Below, in pieces: positions 24,729-33,240 of a DNA stretch of 64,000 nt (positions are counted from its first letter, which is position 1; every line of letters starts with the position of its first letter). The notes beneath the pieces were generated by a model. The model had not been told where the DNA came from, ran no database searches, and saw only the letters and a program-made list of their open reading frames with translations. This DNA is from Streptomyces globosus (lineage in GTDB: Bacteria > Actinomycetota > Actinomycetes > Streptomycetales > Streptomycetaceae): positions 2,731,501-2,795,500 of the forward strand of contig NZ_CP030862.1 in the NCBI RefSeq assembly GCF_003325375.1, written 5' to 3'. The position numbers and the translations under genes were made by a program.

Positions 24729-26789
24729 GTGGACCATTCTTATCAGGCATGGCAGGAAGCGCTGGCCGAGGAGTTCTTCGGACGGCAGCACGCCGGCCAT
24801 CCGACGCTGTTCTGCGTCGACGACGAAACGGAGCAGGAGCTCAGGCACGGATATGGCATAGAGGAGCCTCTCGCCCAGTGCGTGGGCAGGTTCCTGCGGC
24901 TGGGGACCGCGGAGCCCTACAGCGCGCTGGAGGACTACCGCTGGCGCAAGAGGCAGCAGCACAAGGACGACGTGCCCGCCTTCCTGCCGCTGTTGGCATG
25001 CTCGGTGATGGCCGCGTCCCGGATGGTGAACGACCGGAACCACCGGGCCACCGCCTACCACGCCCGCTTCTCCGAGTTGCTGACTGGCGACGAGAAGCGA
25101 CTGGGCAGCCACCACTACGAGCCTGTCTCCCGCATGTGGCAGGTGCTGGCCTCCTGGCAGCACAGCCAGAAGGGCGCGCGGGGCCTCTGCACCATTCCCG
25201 CCCCTGCAGACCTACCCGCCAACCGCAGCATGATCGGGTTCGCCCAGTCCCAGGCGCTCCTCAGCGGCGCGGACCGGTCCTTCATGCCGAAGTTCTTCCG
25301 GTCGCTGAGGGAGCACGGCGCGACCTGGCCGCTGCCGGGAAAGACGCTGCTGGCCCAGATCGAGATCCGGGGCATGGAGCAGCACTTTTCCAGGGGCTTC
25401 CGCAACGCTCTGCAGGAGGAGGAGCTCCGCCTCTTCCTCGCCAACCTGATAGGCAACTACGCCGCTTCCTGGGACGGTTCGGACGAGCTGGTGCCCACCG
25501 GTGTCACCCGAGCCGAACTCCTGGTGCGGCTGGATGCGGGGCGTCTCAGCTGGGTGGCGCGCCTTCGGTCCGCAGAGCAGAAGGAGCGCATCGAGCTCAA
25601 CGACGGCGTCGTCCTCGAGCAGCTTGGGGACACCGCCTACTACGAGGTGACGGGCCTGCCCGCTCCGAGCGCGGACACCCTCACCAGAGGCATCCGCCGA
25701 GACGGGGACAACCTGGTGCTCAGCCGCCCCTCCTCCTCCGTCCTGGTGCTCGCACGGGACGACGTGCTCGGCGTCTGGGCCGGCACCGACGGCTTCCACC
25801 CGGGAGAGGCACACGTGGTGCTCGCCGCCCCGACCGCGCAGCGCGACGTGCAGCGGCTGCTGGACAAGGCCGCGACTACGGGCCGGAGCGCCGACACCAG
25901 CAAGCTGGCCTGGGTGCCGCAGGGCTGGTCCATGCACAAGCCCGTCACCTTCGACGACGCGGTCACCCTGCGCCGGGCGCTCCAGGAGGTTCAGGGCACG
26001 GTCGGCCTCCTGCAGCCCCCGGCCCAGTTCAAGCTCCGCCTCGAGGGCGGACTGAAGCTCGCACCCTCGCTCGATTCCCATCTGTATCTGCGGGGAGGCG
26101 AGCCGCAGGTGGTCCTCCCGGACACCACGGAGGGCACGGGCACCCTCCTCGTCGACGGTAAGGAGCGGCCCGAGCTCAGGAAGGCGCTCGCCGCGGGCCG
26201 CCCCGCCTCCCTGGCCGTGCTCCGGCTGGAGCCGGGCCGCCACACGGTGAGCTACGCAGGCGTGGAGATCGACTTCGCCACCGCTGACCAGGCCGTCATC
26301 GAGCCGAAGATGACCAAGGTCTGCGGCTTCACCGTTGCGGACGGCAAGGCCTCGGAGTCACCCTCCCTCCTCGTCGAGCAGACCCTGCCGACCGGCATCA
26401 CCGGCGCCGACTGCACGGGTGCCAAAGCCCAGGACGCGGCAGCCAGCATGGAGGTGTGCCGTCGGGACGCGGACGAGGTGCTGTTCGCGGCGGCCGACGG
26501 ACGGCTGTGGACGTTGGAGGCCCCGGAGCAACCGGACTGGTGGACGGAACGCCTCCCCGATACCCCCGCTCCGCTCCGCTTCGAGGCCGACTTCCACGGC
26601 ATCGGCGGCTGGCTCCTCGAGCGCCGGAGCGGACGCTGGAAGGGCCGCCCGGTGAACCCCGGAACGCCGAAGCCGAACAGCGCCGGCAACCCGCGGGCAT
26701 GGGCCCGCGCCGTCCTCAACGCCCAGCAGGCGTCCGTCGAGTCCTCGTGGGCCGCGTACGTGCAGGCAGCGAAGGAGCTGGACCGATGA
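24729..26789 (+). CDS. Unrecognised 686-aa protein, first gene of the chaperone-helicase operon
   Basis: Starts at GTG 24729 (AGGGA upstream) and encodes 686 residues. The N-terminal 240 are helical (HSYQAWQEALAEEFFGRQHA, FLPLLACSVMAASRMVNDRN, PVSRMWQVLASWQHSQKGAR), with a segment MIGFAQSQALLSGADRSFMP that looks like a conserved core. The middle and C-terminal parts are beta-rich (NLVLSRPSSSVLVLARDDVL, GTGTLLVDGKERPELRKALA, and PGRHTVSYAGVEIDF like an Ig-type strand pair). No catalytic motif, signal or membrane span is visible. Its stop overlaps the next start (ATGA). Context suggests a sensing or scaffolding part of the helicase/Hsp70 system. I do not recognise the family. Confidence 0.7.
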   Translation: MDHSYQAWQEALAEEFFGRQHAGHPTLFCVDDETEQELRHGYGIEEPLAQCVGRFLRLGTAEPYSALEDYRWRKRQQHKDDVPAFLPLLACSVMAASRMVNDRNHRATAYHARFSELLTGDEKRLGSHHYEPVSRMWQVLASWQHSQKGARGLCTIPAPADLPANRSMIGFAQSQALLSGADRSFMPKFFRSLREHGATWPLPGKTLLAQIEIRGMEQHFSRGFRNALQEEELRLFLANLIGNYAASWDGSDELVPTGVTRAELLVRLDAGRLSWVARLRSAEQKERIELNDGVVLEQLGDTAYYEVTGLPAPSADTLTRGIRRDGDNLVLSRPSSSVLVLARDDVLGVWAGTDGFHPGEAHVVLAAPTAQRDVQRLLDKAATTGRSADTSKLAWVPQGWSMHKPVTFDDAVTLRRALQEVQGTVGLLQPPAQFKLRLEGGLKLAPSLDSHLYLRGGEPQVVLPDTTEGTGTLLVDGKERPELRKALAAGRPASLAVLRLEPGRHTVSYAGVEIDFATADQAVIEPKMTKVCGFTVADGKASESPSLLVEQTLPTGITGADCTGAKAQDAAASMEVCRRDADEVLFAAADGRLWTLEAPEQPDWWTERLPDTPAPLRFEADFHGIGGWLLERRSGRWKGRPVNPGTPKPNSAGNPRAWARAVLNAQQASVESSWAAYVQAAKELDR

Positions 26790-27778
26790 CCGGAGCGATG
26801 AGCAGCAACGAGTTCGGTGGGACCCTCCTGCGCTGGCTGAGCGAGAGCCGCAGCGGCAAGGCGTCCGCATTGCGCGACGGGGTCCGCAGCCAGGCCCAGG
26901 CATGGGGCCTGGAGCTGAAGGAGTACGCCGATTGGGACTGGATGCGCAAGGCCGCTGCCCTCGGCTTCATCGACGTGGACCTGCGCGCCGACCTCTGGTC
27001 GGTGGCCCCGCCGGTGCTGACCCGGCTGCCCCACGCCGACGGCCTCGCGTTGCTGACCGGCGCGCGCACCGCGCAGATCAGCAAGCGCATCGAGGAGGCG
27101 GCACAGGAGTGGATGGAGCTGATCACCGTCCCTCACCGGCCGGAGGCCGGTGAGGCGCCGCTGCCCGACACCCTCCTGTTCCAGTACGAGGACCTGCGAA
27201 CGCTGCAGGAAGCCGCGGAGTTCCTCGGGGCCCGCTACGTGCCCTGTGCCGCCCTGCAGTTGATGGAGCTGCTTCCGCAGGCGGCGCTGGGCCCCGAGTC
27301 CGCACCGCCCGGTGGGAGTACCGCCAACACGCTGGAGAAGTACGAGCTGCGCCTCCAGCGGTTCGTCCCCGTGGAGAGGGACGACGAGGACGGCCTGTAC
27401 CGGTGGCGCGGAGCCGACTACGCACGCCTGACCCGCGTCCGCCGCAACGGCGTCTTCCATGCAGTGGAACGCGAGACGGGCATTTACCTGGAGCTCGCCC
27501 GCCACCGCACTGGCGTAATGCACTGGCAGCCGGAATCCGGCAATGGCCGTGTCGGCATCGGCCGACTCTTGGTCGACCGGTACGCGCCCCTGCCCGCCCT
27601 GCATGAGCGCGTGACCGTCCTGTGCAGCGGCTTCCCGCCCTCGGTAGGCAAGCAGAAGCAGACTCGCGCGTACGACAACGTGCCGAGGGCGCTCGCCGAG
27701 GCGATCGCGGCCTCGCTGCAGCAGAACCTGGAGACCATGCCGCGACCGGTGGCGGCGACCGGCGGGAGGGCCAAGTGA
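26786..27778 (+). CDS. Unrecognised 330-aa protein, second gene of the operon
   Basis: ATG 26786 overlaps the stop of the preceding gene (ATGA); the open frame before it is antisense-like noise. The protein has a winged-helix-like N-terminus (FGGTLLRWLSESRSGKASAL, then WDWMRKAAALGFIDVDL, with WSVAPPVLTRLPHADGLALL as the strand pair). A mixed alpha/beta middle follows (LPDTLLFQYEDLRTLQEAAE), then a C-terminal region with RVGIGRLLVDRYAPLPALHE and VTVLCSGFPPSVGKQKQTRA. The N-terminus suggests DNA binding or protein docking. Its stop overlaps the helicase start (GTGA), so stoichiometric production with the helicase is likely. Family unknown to me. Confidence 0.7.
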   Translation: MTGAMSSNEFGGTLLRWLSESRSGKASALRDGVRSQAQAWGLELKEYADWDWMRKAAALGFIDVDLRADLWSVAPPVLTRLPHADGLALLTGARTAQISKRIEEAAQEWMELITVPHRPEAGEAPLPDTLLFQYEDLRTLQEAAEFLGARYVPCAALQLMELLPQAALGPESAPPGGSTANTLEKYELRLQRFVPVERDDEDGLYRWRGADYARLTRVRRNGVFHAVERETGIYLELARHRTGVMHWQPESGNGRVGIGRLLVDRYAPLPALHERVTVLCSGFPPSVGKQKQTRAYDNVPRALAEAIAASLQQNLETMPRPVAATGGRAK

Positions 27779-30700
27779 GGGTCGAACAGCAGACAGTGGC
27801 GGTGACGAACACCGATGTCCCGGACGTCATGGGCACTTTCGAAGACCTGCGCAGCGCGCTCTTCCGCTACTACGACACCCCGTTCGGCGTCGATGACCGC
27901 TCCGTCATGGAGGAACGACGCAACCTCCTGGACCGGGACAATGGGGCCTGGCGTGACCCGCTGATCGAGCTGCGCCCGCAGTATGCCTCCCGGGGCGTCA
28001 GCATCGCGGACTCCTTCGCCGAAGCAGGGGCGCACCCCGAGGCGGCCGAGTTCGCTCGGTTCACGCTCCCCGACGGCGTGACCAGCCTCTACCAGCATCA
28101 GCACGACGCCCTGGTCGCCGCCTGCGAGGGCAAGGACTTCGTGGTCACCGCAGGCACCGGTTCCGGAAAGACGGAGTCCTTCCTGCTGCCGGTTCTTGCC
28201 GACCTGGTCGCCGAGTCCGCCCAGTGGCAGGGCACCCGTGCGGTGCAGCGGGAATGGTGGCAGGGAGACGGCGACTACGTGCCCAGCCGACAGAGCGAGC
28301 ACGGGCATCCCGCCGCCATGCGCGTGCTGATCCTCTACCCCACCAATGCCCTCGCCGACGACCAGCTGGTCCGGCTCCGGAAGTCGCTGGACAGCCGCGA
28401 GGCCCACGAGTGGCTGAACCGGAAGCGCAACGGACACCGCTTCTACTTCGGCCGCTACACCGGAGCCACCCCTGTCTCCGGCAGCCGCGATTCCGAGCCT
28501 GCGAACTTCCGTCTCCGGCAGTATCTGCGGGAGGTCGAGGAACGGCAGCGCAAGGCCGACGATAAGCTCGGCGAGGAGTTGCAGCCCTTCATCCCGCGCC
28601 TCGCCGGAGCGGAGATGCACGCGCGTTGGGACATGCAGGCCGCGCCGCCGGACGTAATGGTCACCAACTACTCGATGCTGAACATCATGCTGCTCCGCAA
28701 GCAGGAGGAGCACATCTTCAGCGCCACGAGGAAGTGGCTGGAGGAGACCCCGGGCGCCCGCTTCACCCTGATCCTCGACGAGCTCCACATGTACCGCGGT
28801 ACGGCCGGCACCGAGGTGGCCTACCTGCTGCGCAACCTCCGTCACCGTCTCGGCCTCGACGAAAGCCCCGAAAAGTTCCGTGTGCTCGCCGCCTCAGCCT
28901 CCCTGGAGGCCGGCCGGGACGACGAGTTCCTCGACGGGTTCTTCGCCCTGCCCGGCTCGCGGCGCGTGATCATCCCTGGAAAGGCGAAGGAGATCCACGG
29001 CGAGGGCGGCCTGGCCTCCCACACCGAACGCCTCGCGCAGGCTGCGAAGGCCCCCGTCACCCACGACGAAGCCATCGCCCTGGCTCGGGAGACCGGTCTT
29101 GGCCCGGCGCTCCAGCACGCACTCACTCCAGACGGCAAGCCTCGTGCTCTGCCCGCCCCCGCACTGGCGAAGAACCTCTTTCCGGACGTCCCCGAGGAAC
29201 AGCGCCAGGACGCACTCCACGGAGTGTTGCGCATACTTGGCTCCGCCCAGGACCCCGAACTTCCCCAGCTCCGCGCCCACCTCTTCTTCCGGAACATCGA
29301 GGGCATCTGGGCCTGCTCCGACCCGCAGTGCCCCAACATACCCGTGGAGCACGGCCTCGAACGCCGGGTCGGTCGGCTCTTCGCCGACCCCACGTCCCGC
29401 TGCACCTGCGGCGCCCGCGTACTGGAACTTCTCTCCTGCCAAGCCTGCGGCGACCTCATGCTTGGTGGGTACGCCAGCCCCAAGGACACCCAGCGGCGCA
29501 AGTTCACCGGTGCCCTCCACGCCGACTTCCCGGACCTAGACCAGCTCCCCGACGATGCCAGTGGCGTACCCACCGCGGCCAACTACGTCGTGTACTGGCC
29601 GCGTACCGAGGGCCTCGGCCTCGACGACCCCGGCTGGCACGCGGGCCTGTCCGACGGCGGGCCGCAGGTCGAGTTCGAGTTCCGCCGCGGCGCCTACCAG
29701 CCCGCCACCGGCCGCCTGGAGAACCGGGACGTCCAGCACACCGGATGGTCCTTCCACATCTCTGTGCCCCTGGACAAGGAGGGCAAGAAGCCAGCCTACG
29801 ACCCGGCCCGGCTGCAGGCCTTCCCCACACGCTGCCCCGCCTGCGGCGACGACTGGGAGATCAAGTACGACAGGGACGGCCGTTTCATCCCGCTGGAATC
29901 TCCTGACCGGCTGCGCAACGCGCCGGTCCGGCGGATGCGCACCGGTTTCTACAAGATCAACCAGGTGCTGGTGACCGAAGCCCTCGGCCACCTCCCCGAC
30001 GGCCAACGCAAGGCGATCGCCTTCTCCGACAGCCGCGACGACGCCTCCGAGCTCGCCAGCGGCCTTGCCCTCCGCCACCACCAAGACCTTCTCCGCCTGC
30101 TCAGTGCCCAGGCCGTCGAGAACCAGGGGGATCCGTTCGGAGACCTTCAGCTGGTGAAGGCCCACTACGCCGGGGAGTCGGTCGATCGTGCGGCCGCCCG
30201 TGCCGCAATGGAAAGGCTCCGGGACCGCAACCCGGCGGACTGGGGGCGCCTGAAAGCGATCCTTCTCGACGACCTCGACGCCGAACCGGAACTCCTGCCC
30301 GACCTGGAGCGGAAGTTCTCCGAACTGCCCTCGCTGGACGACCTCGCCTCCGACCTCGAAGGCATGCTGCTGAAGTACGGCACCAACCCCGCCGGTCCCG
30401 CGGCCTCTCTCCAGCAGACCTCGGCCGGACAGCCCTGGACCGCGCTCTACAACTGGGAGCGGGACCGGGAAGCGGTGGCGGAGACCCAGGCACAGGAGGA
30501 ACTCCTCAACCGCCTCCGCTCCCGCCTCCGCCTCGAGACCATCGGAAGCCTCTTCTCCGGTGGCGGCCGTGACTTTGAATCGCTCGGACTCGGCTGGCTC
30601 TGCCTGCGAGACGACCGCTCGCCTGTAGAGATCGGCCCGGACAGCGATCAGGCCGTGGCCCGTGCCAGTCTGCGGATTCTCGGCTTGATGCGGCGCTTCA

Positions 30701-33240
30701 CCCGGATACGTGCCTCTCTGCAGAGGCCGCCTGCGCCTCTGAAGCGCTTCTGGAAGCAGGTCGCCGAACGCCAGGGCACCGATCTGCAGACGATTGAGGA
30801 CCGGGTGCTCGGAGTCTGGAAGGACGCCGTGGTCGACTACGTCATCAAGCCGGAGAAAGTGGCGCTCCGCCCTGGCGAGAACAAGACCTGGACGTGCCGC
30901 TCCTGCCACCGGCCGCACCTTTACCCGGGCACGGGGCTGTGTACCAAGTGCCTGACCCCGCTGCCCGCCGTACCCCAGCAGTACAGCGGAGTGCTTGAAG
31001 ACGACTACTACGCGTGGAAGGCCGCCCATCGCACCGGTGACTTCCCCCTGCGCACGGCGGAGCTGACTGGCCAGACGGACCGGCTGGAGGCCCAGCGTCG
31101 GCAGAGCCTCTTCCAGGACGTCTTCCTCGGCGACAACGACGTTCCGCAGGCGGACGGGCTGGAGCTGCTCTCCGTGACCACGACCATGGAGGCCGGTGTC
31201 GACATCGGCCCCCTCAACACCGTGATTATGGCCAACATGCCGCCTACCCGCTTCAACTACCAGCAGCGGGTAGGGCGCGCAGGCCGACGCAACAGCCCGG
31301 TCGCCGTGGCCCTGACCGTCTGCCGCGGCCGCAGTCACGACGAGCACTACTTCGCCCGCCCGGAAGCCATCACCAACGACCCGACTCCGCCGCCCTACCT
31401 GGTCCTCGGCATGGTCTCTGTCTTCCGGCGGGTCCTGTTGGGAGAGGTCCTGCGCCAGGCCTTCGAGCCTCTGCAGCCGGAGGACCGCCGGAGGGGGCCG
31501 GACATGACGGCCAACGTCCACGGACAGTTCGGCCTCGCCGCCGATTGGCCGACGCACCGCGGTGCCGTTCGCTGCTGGATCGCCGAGCACCCGGACCGCA
31601 TCAGGGCCGCTGCCGCCGCACTCCAGGCTGGAACACCGGAGAACATCGCCGCCATCGACCCGGTGGCCGCCATCGACGAACTCCTTGAGCAGGTCGACGA
31701 GGTGGCAGCCCGAACCATCGGCCACTCCGACCTCAGCCAGCGTCTGGCGGAGGCTGGCCTCCTGCCCATGTTCGGCTTCCCGACCCGCTCCCGCCTCCTC
31801 TACCGGAGCATCCCGCAGAAGACCTTCCCCTGGCCGCCGGCCGACTCCGTCAACCGCGACCTGGCCGTCGCCCTCAGCAAGTTCGCACCTGGCAGCGAGA
31901 CCCCGCAGGACGGTCGTCTGCTCCGCTCCATGGGCGTGGTCTCCCTCGTCCCAAGCGGCCGCGGAGTGCAGGCTGCCGAGGACCCCTTCGGTCCGGAACA
32001 GCTGGTCGCCATGTGCCGGATCTGCTCCCACGTGGACCCGCAAGCCGTCGTTGACCCGGAGACCGCAAGGGCCGGAACCTGCCCCGCCTGCGGTGCGGAG
32101 GGCAAGTACTACAAGGCCGTCCCCTTCCGGGAACCCGCAGGCTTCCGGGCCGCCCGCGAAGCACGGGACTATGACGGCTACCGGGAGCTCGGCTCCAACG
32201 CCACCAGCGCGCGGACGGCCACCGACCTGGAGAAGACGGCCCCGCGCATCCACCGTGCCGCCGACGACTGGATGGTCGTCCACACCGGAAGCGGCGACCG
32301 TTACATCGTCAACACCAACGCCGGAAAGCTCTTCCGGTTCGTCAAGAACACTGGCCCTTGGGGCGGATACGTCGCTCTGGACCACCCCAAGGCGGAAGCC
32401 GACCTGGAGATCGCCCTCGGCGCCACCCAGCACACGGACATGCTCTTCATCGGGGCCAAGGACGCCCTGGACACGAGTCGGGGCCTCCGCTTCGACATCT
32501 CGAAGTCCCAGCAGATCGACGGCTTCCCCGAGGCCTACCACGGCCGGCGCGCCGCCTGGTATTCGCTGGCGGCCCTGCTGCGCCGCGCAGCCGCCCCGCA
32601 CCTGGACGTGCAGCCGGAGGAACTCCTCAGCGGCATCCACGGCTCGGACGCCCCGGTGGCCGCTCCGGTCATGGCCTACCTGGCGGATAGCCTCGACAAC
32701 GGCGCAGGCTTCAGCACCTACCTCGGTTCGGAAGAACACATCGAGGAGTTCCTCCAGGCGGTCGACCGGTACGTGCACGACCTGGAGGCCGACCATCATG
32801 CGCAGAACTGCCGCAGCTCCTGCTACGCCTGCCTGCGTGACTACTCCAACATGCGCCTCCACCCGTTCTACGACTGGCGGCTCGCCCGCGACCTGACCGA
32901 CGCCCTGCGTGGTCGGAAACTGCAGATTGACCCGGACGAGCACGCTGTCCTGCTGAAGGGTTGGGCGGACGAGGAGCAAACCGTCAGCCTGATGGAGACC
33001 GCTGCCGGACCCGTGGCCCTCTTCACCTCGGACTTCACCGGCGAGCCCGTCGCGGTTGCTGTCAAGCATCCGCTGGAGTCTGCTGGCGAGGAGTGCGGGA
33101 ACGAACGGCTTCAGGCTCTTCGTAACGAGGTCCGTGGCGGTGGCCTCGCCGCGAGGATCGCCTTCGCGGACTCTTACAGCCTGGACCGGACCCCTGCCGC
33201 GGTGATCGAGCAGGTGCACATCTTCGCGGAGGAGCTCTGA
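27775..33240 (+). CDS. Large SF2 DExH helicase with DUF1998-type cysteine clusters
   Basis: A protein of 1821 residues from GTG 27775 (GTGA overlap with the previous stop). Motif Q/I region: FTLPDGVTSLYQHQHDALVA, then Walker A VTAGTGSGKTESF at about 124-136. Motif Ia is LILYPTNALADDQ; motif II is LILDELHMYRG (DELH) near 335; a conserved VLAASASLE follows. Motifs V-VI are TTTMEAGVDIGPLNTVIM and NYQQRVGRAGRR near 1160-1172. Cysteine pairs that probably bind zinc occur near 513, 600-617, 687, 1041-1059 and 1413-1442. NCRSSCYACLRDYSN near 1680 is the DUF1998 signature. This architecture is that of YprA/DrmA/DruE-type helicases of phage-defence loci. It probably translocates on DNA. No nuclease motif is evident in the C-terminal 130 residues. 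Confidence 0.85.
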   Translation: MRVEQQTVAVTNTDVPDVMGTFEDLRSALFRYYDTPFGVDDRSVMEERRNLLDRDNGAWRDPLIELRPQYASRGVSIADSFAEAGAHPEAAEFARFTLPDGVTSLYQHQHDALVAACEGKDFVVTAGTGSGKTESFLLPVLADLVAESAQWQGTRAVQREWWQGDGDYVPSRQSEHGHPAAMRVLILYPTNALADDQLVRLRKSLDSREAHEWLNRKRNGHRFYFGRYTGATPVSGSRDSEPANFRLRQYLREVEERQRKADDKLGEELQPFIPRLAGAEMHARWDMQAAPPDVMVTNYSMLNIMLLRKQEEHIFSATRKWLEETPGARFTLILDELHMYRGTAGTEVAYLLRNLRHRLGLDESPEKFRVLAASASLEAGRDDEFLDGFFALPGSRRVIIPGKAKEIHGEGGLASHTERLAQAAKAPVTHDEAIALARETGLGPALQHALTPDGKPRALPAPALAKNLFPDVPEEQRQDALHGVLRILGSAQDPELPQLRAHLFFRNIEGIWACSDPQCPNIPVEHGLERRVGRLFADPTSRCTCGARVLELLSCQACGDLMLGGYASPKDTQRRKFTGALHADFPDLDQLPDDASGVPTAANYVVYWPRTEGLGLDDPGWHAGLSDGGPQVEFEFRRGAYQPATGRLENRDVQHTGWSFHISVPLDKEGKKPAYDPARLQAFPTRCPACGDDWEIKYDRDGRFIPLESPDRLRNAPVRRMRTGFYKINQVLVTEALGHLPDGQRKAIAFSDSRDDASELASGLALRHHQDLLRLLSAQAVENQGDPFGDLQLVKAHYAGESVDRAAARAAMERLRDRNPADWGRLKAILLDDLDAEPELLPDLERKFSELPSLDDLASDLEGMLLKYGTNPAGPAASLQQTSAGQPWTALYNWERDREAVAETQAQEELLNRLRSRLRLETIGSLFSGGGRDFESLGLGWLCLRDDRSPVEIGPDSDQAVARASLRILGLMRRFTRIRASLQRPPAPLKRFWKQVAERQGTDLQTIEDRVLGVWKDAVVDYVIKPEKVALRPGENKTWTCRSCHRPHLYPGTGLCTKCLTPLPAVPQQYSGVLEDDYYAWKAAHRTGDFPLRTAELTGQTDRLEAQRRQSLFQDVFLGDNDVPQADGLELLSVTTTMEAGVDIGPLNTVIMANMPPTRFNYQQRVGRAGRRNSPVAVALTVCRGRSHDEHYFARPEAITNDPTPPPYLVLGMVSVFRRVLLGEVLRQAFEPLQPEDRRRGPDMTANVHGQFGLAADWPTHRGAVRCWIAEHPDRIRAAAAALQAGTPENIAAIDPVAAIDELLEQVDEVAARTIGHSDLSQRLAEAGLLPMFGFPTRSRLLYRSIPQKTFPWPPADSVNRDLAVALSKFAPGSETPQDGRLLRSMGVVSLVPSGRGVQAAEDPFGPEQLVAMCRICSHVDPQAVVDPETARAGTCPACGAEGKYYKAVPFREPAGFRAAREARDYDGYRELGSNATSARTATDLEKTAPRIHRAADDWMVVHTGSGDRYIVNTNAGKLFRFVKNTGPWGGYVALDHPKAEADLEIALGATQHTDMLFIGAKDALDTSRGLRFDISKSQQIDGFPEAYHGRRAAWYSLAALLRRAAAPHLDVQPEELLSGIHGSDAPVAAPVMAYLADSLDNGAGFSTYLGSEEHIEEFLQAVDRYVHDLEADHHAQNCRSSCYACLRDYSNMRLHPFYDWRLARDLTDALRGRKLQIDPDEHAVLLKGWADEEQTVSLMETAAGPVALFTSDFTGEPVAVAVKHPLESAGEECGNERLQALRNEVRGGGLAARIAFADSYSLDRTPAAVIEQVHIFAEEL

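Noticed and set aside
29536..33219. 1227-codon minus-strand open frame opposite the helicase gene
   Set aside because: Antisense frames stay open in GC-rich genes with biased third positions; its translation is Gly/Val/Arg-rich with no motifs, while the plus strand carries complete helicase motifs.
27775..33240. Helicase as the missing HsdR subunit
   Set aside because: HsdR has an N-terminal PD-(D/E)XK nuclease and about 1000 residues; this protein has neither and carries DUF1998 cysteine clusters.
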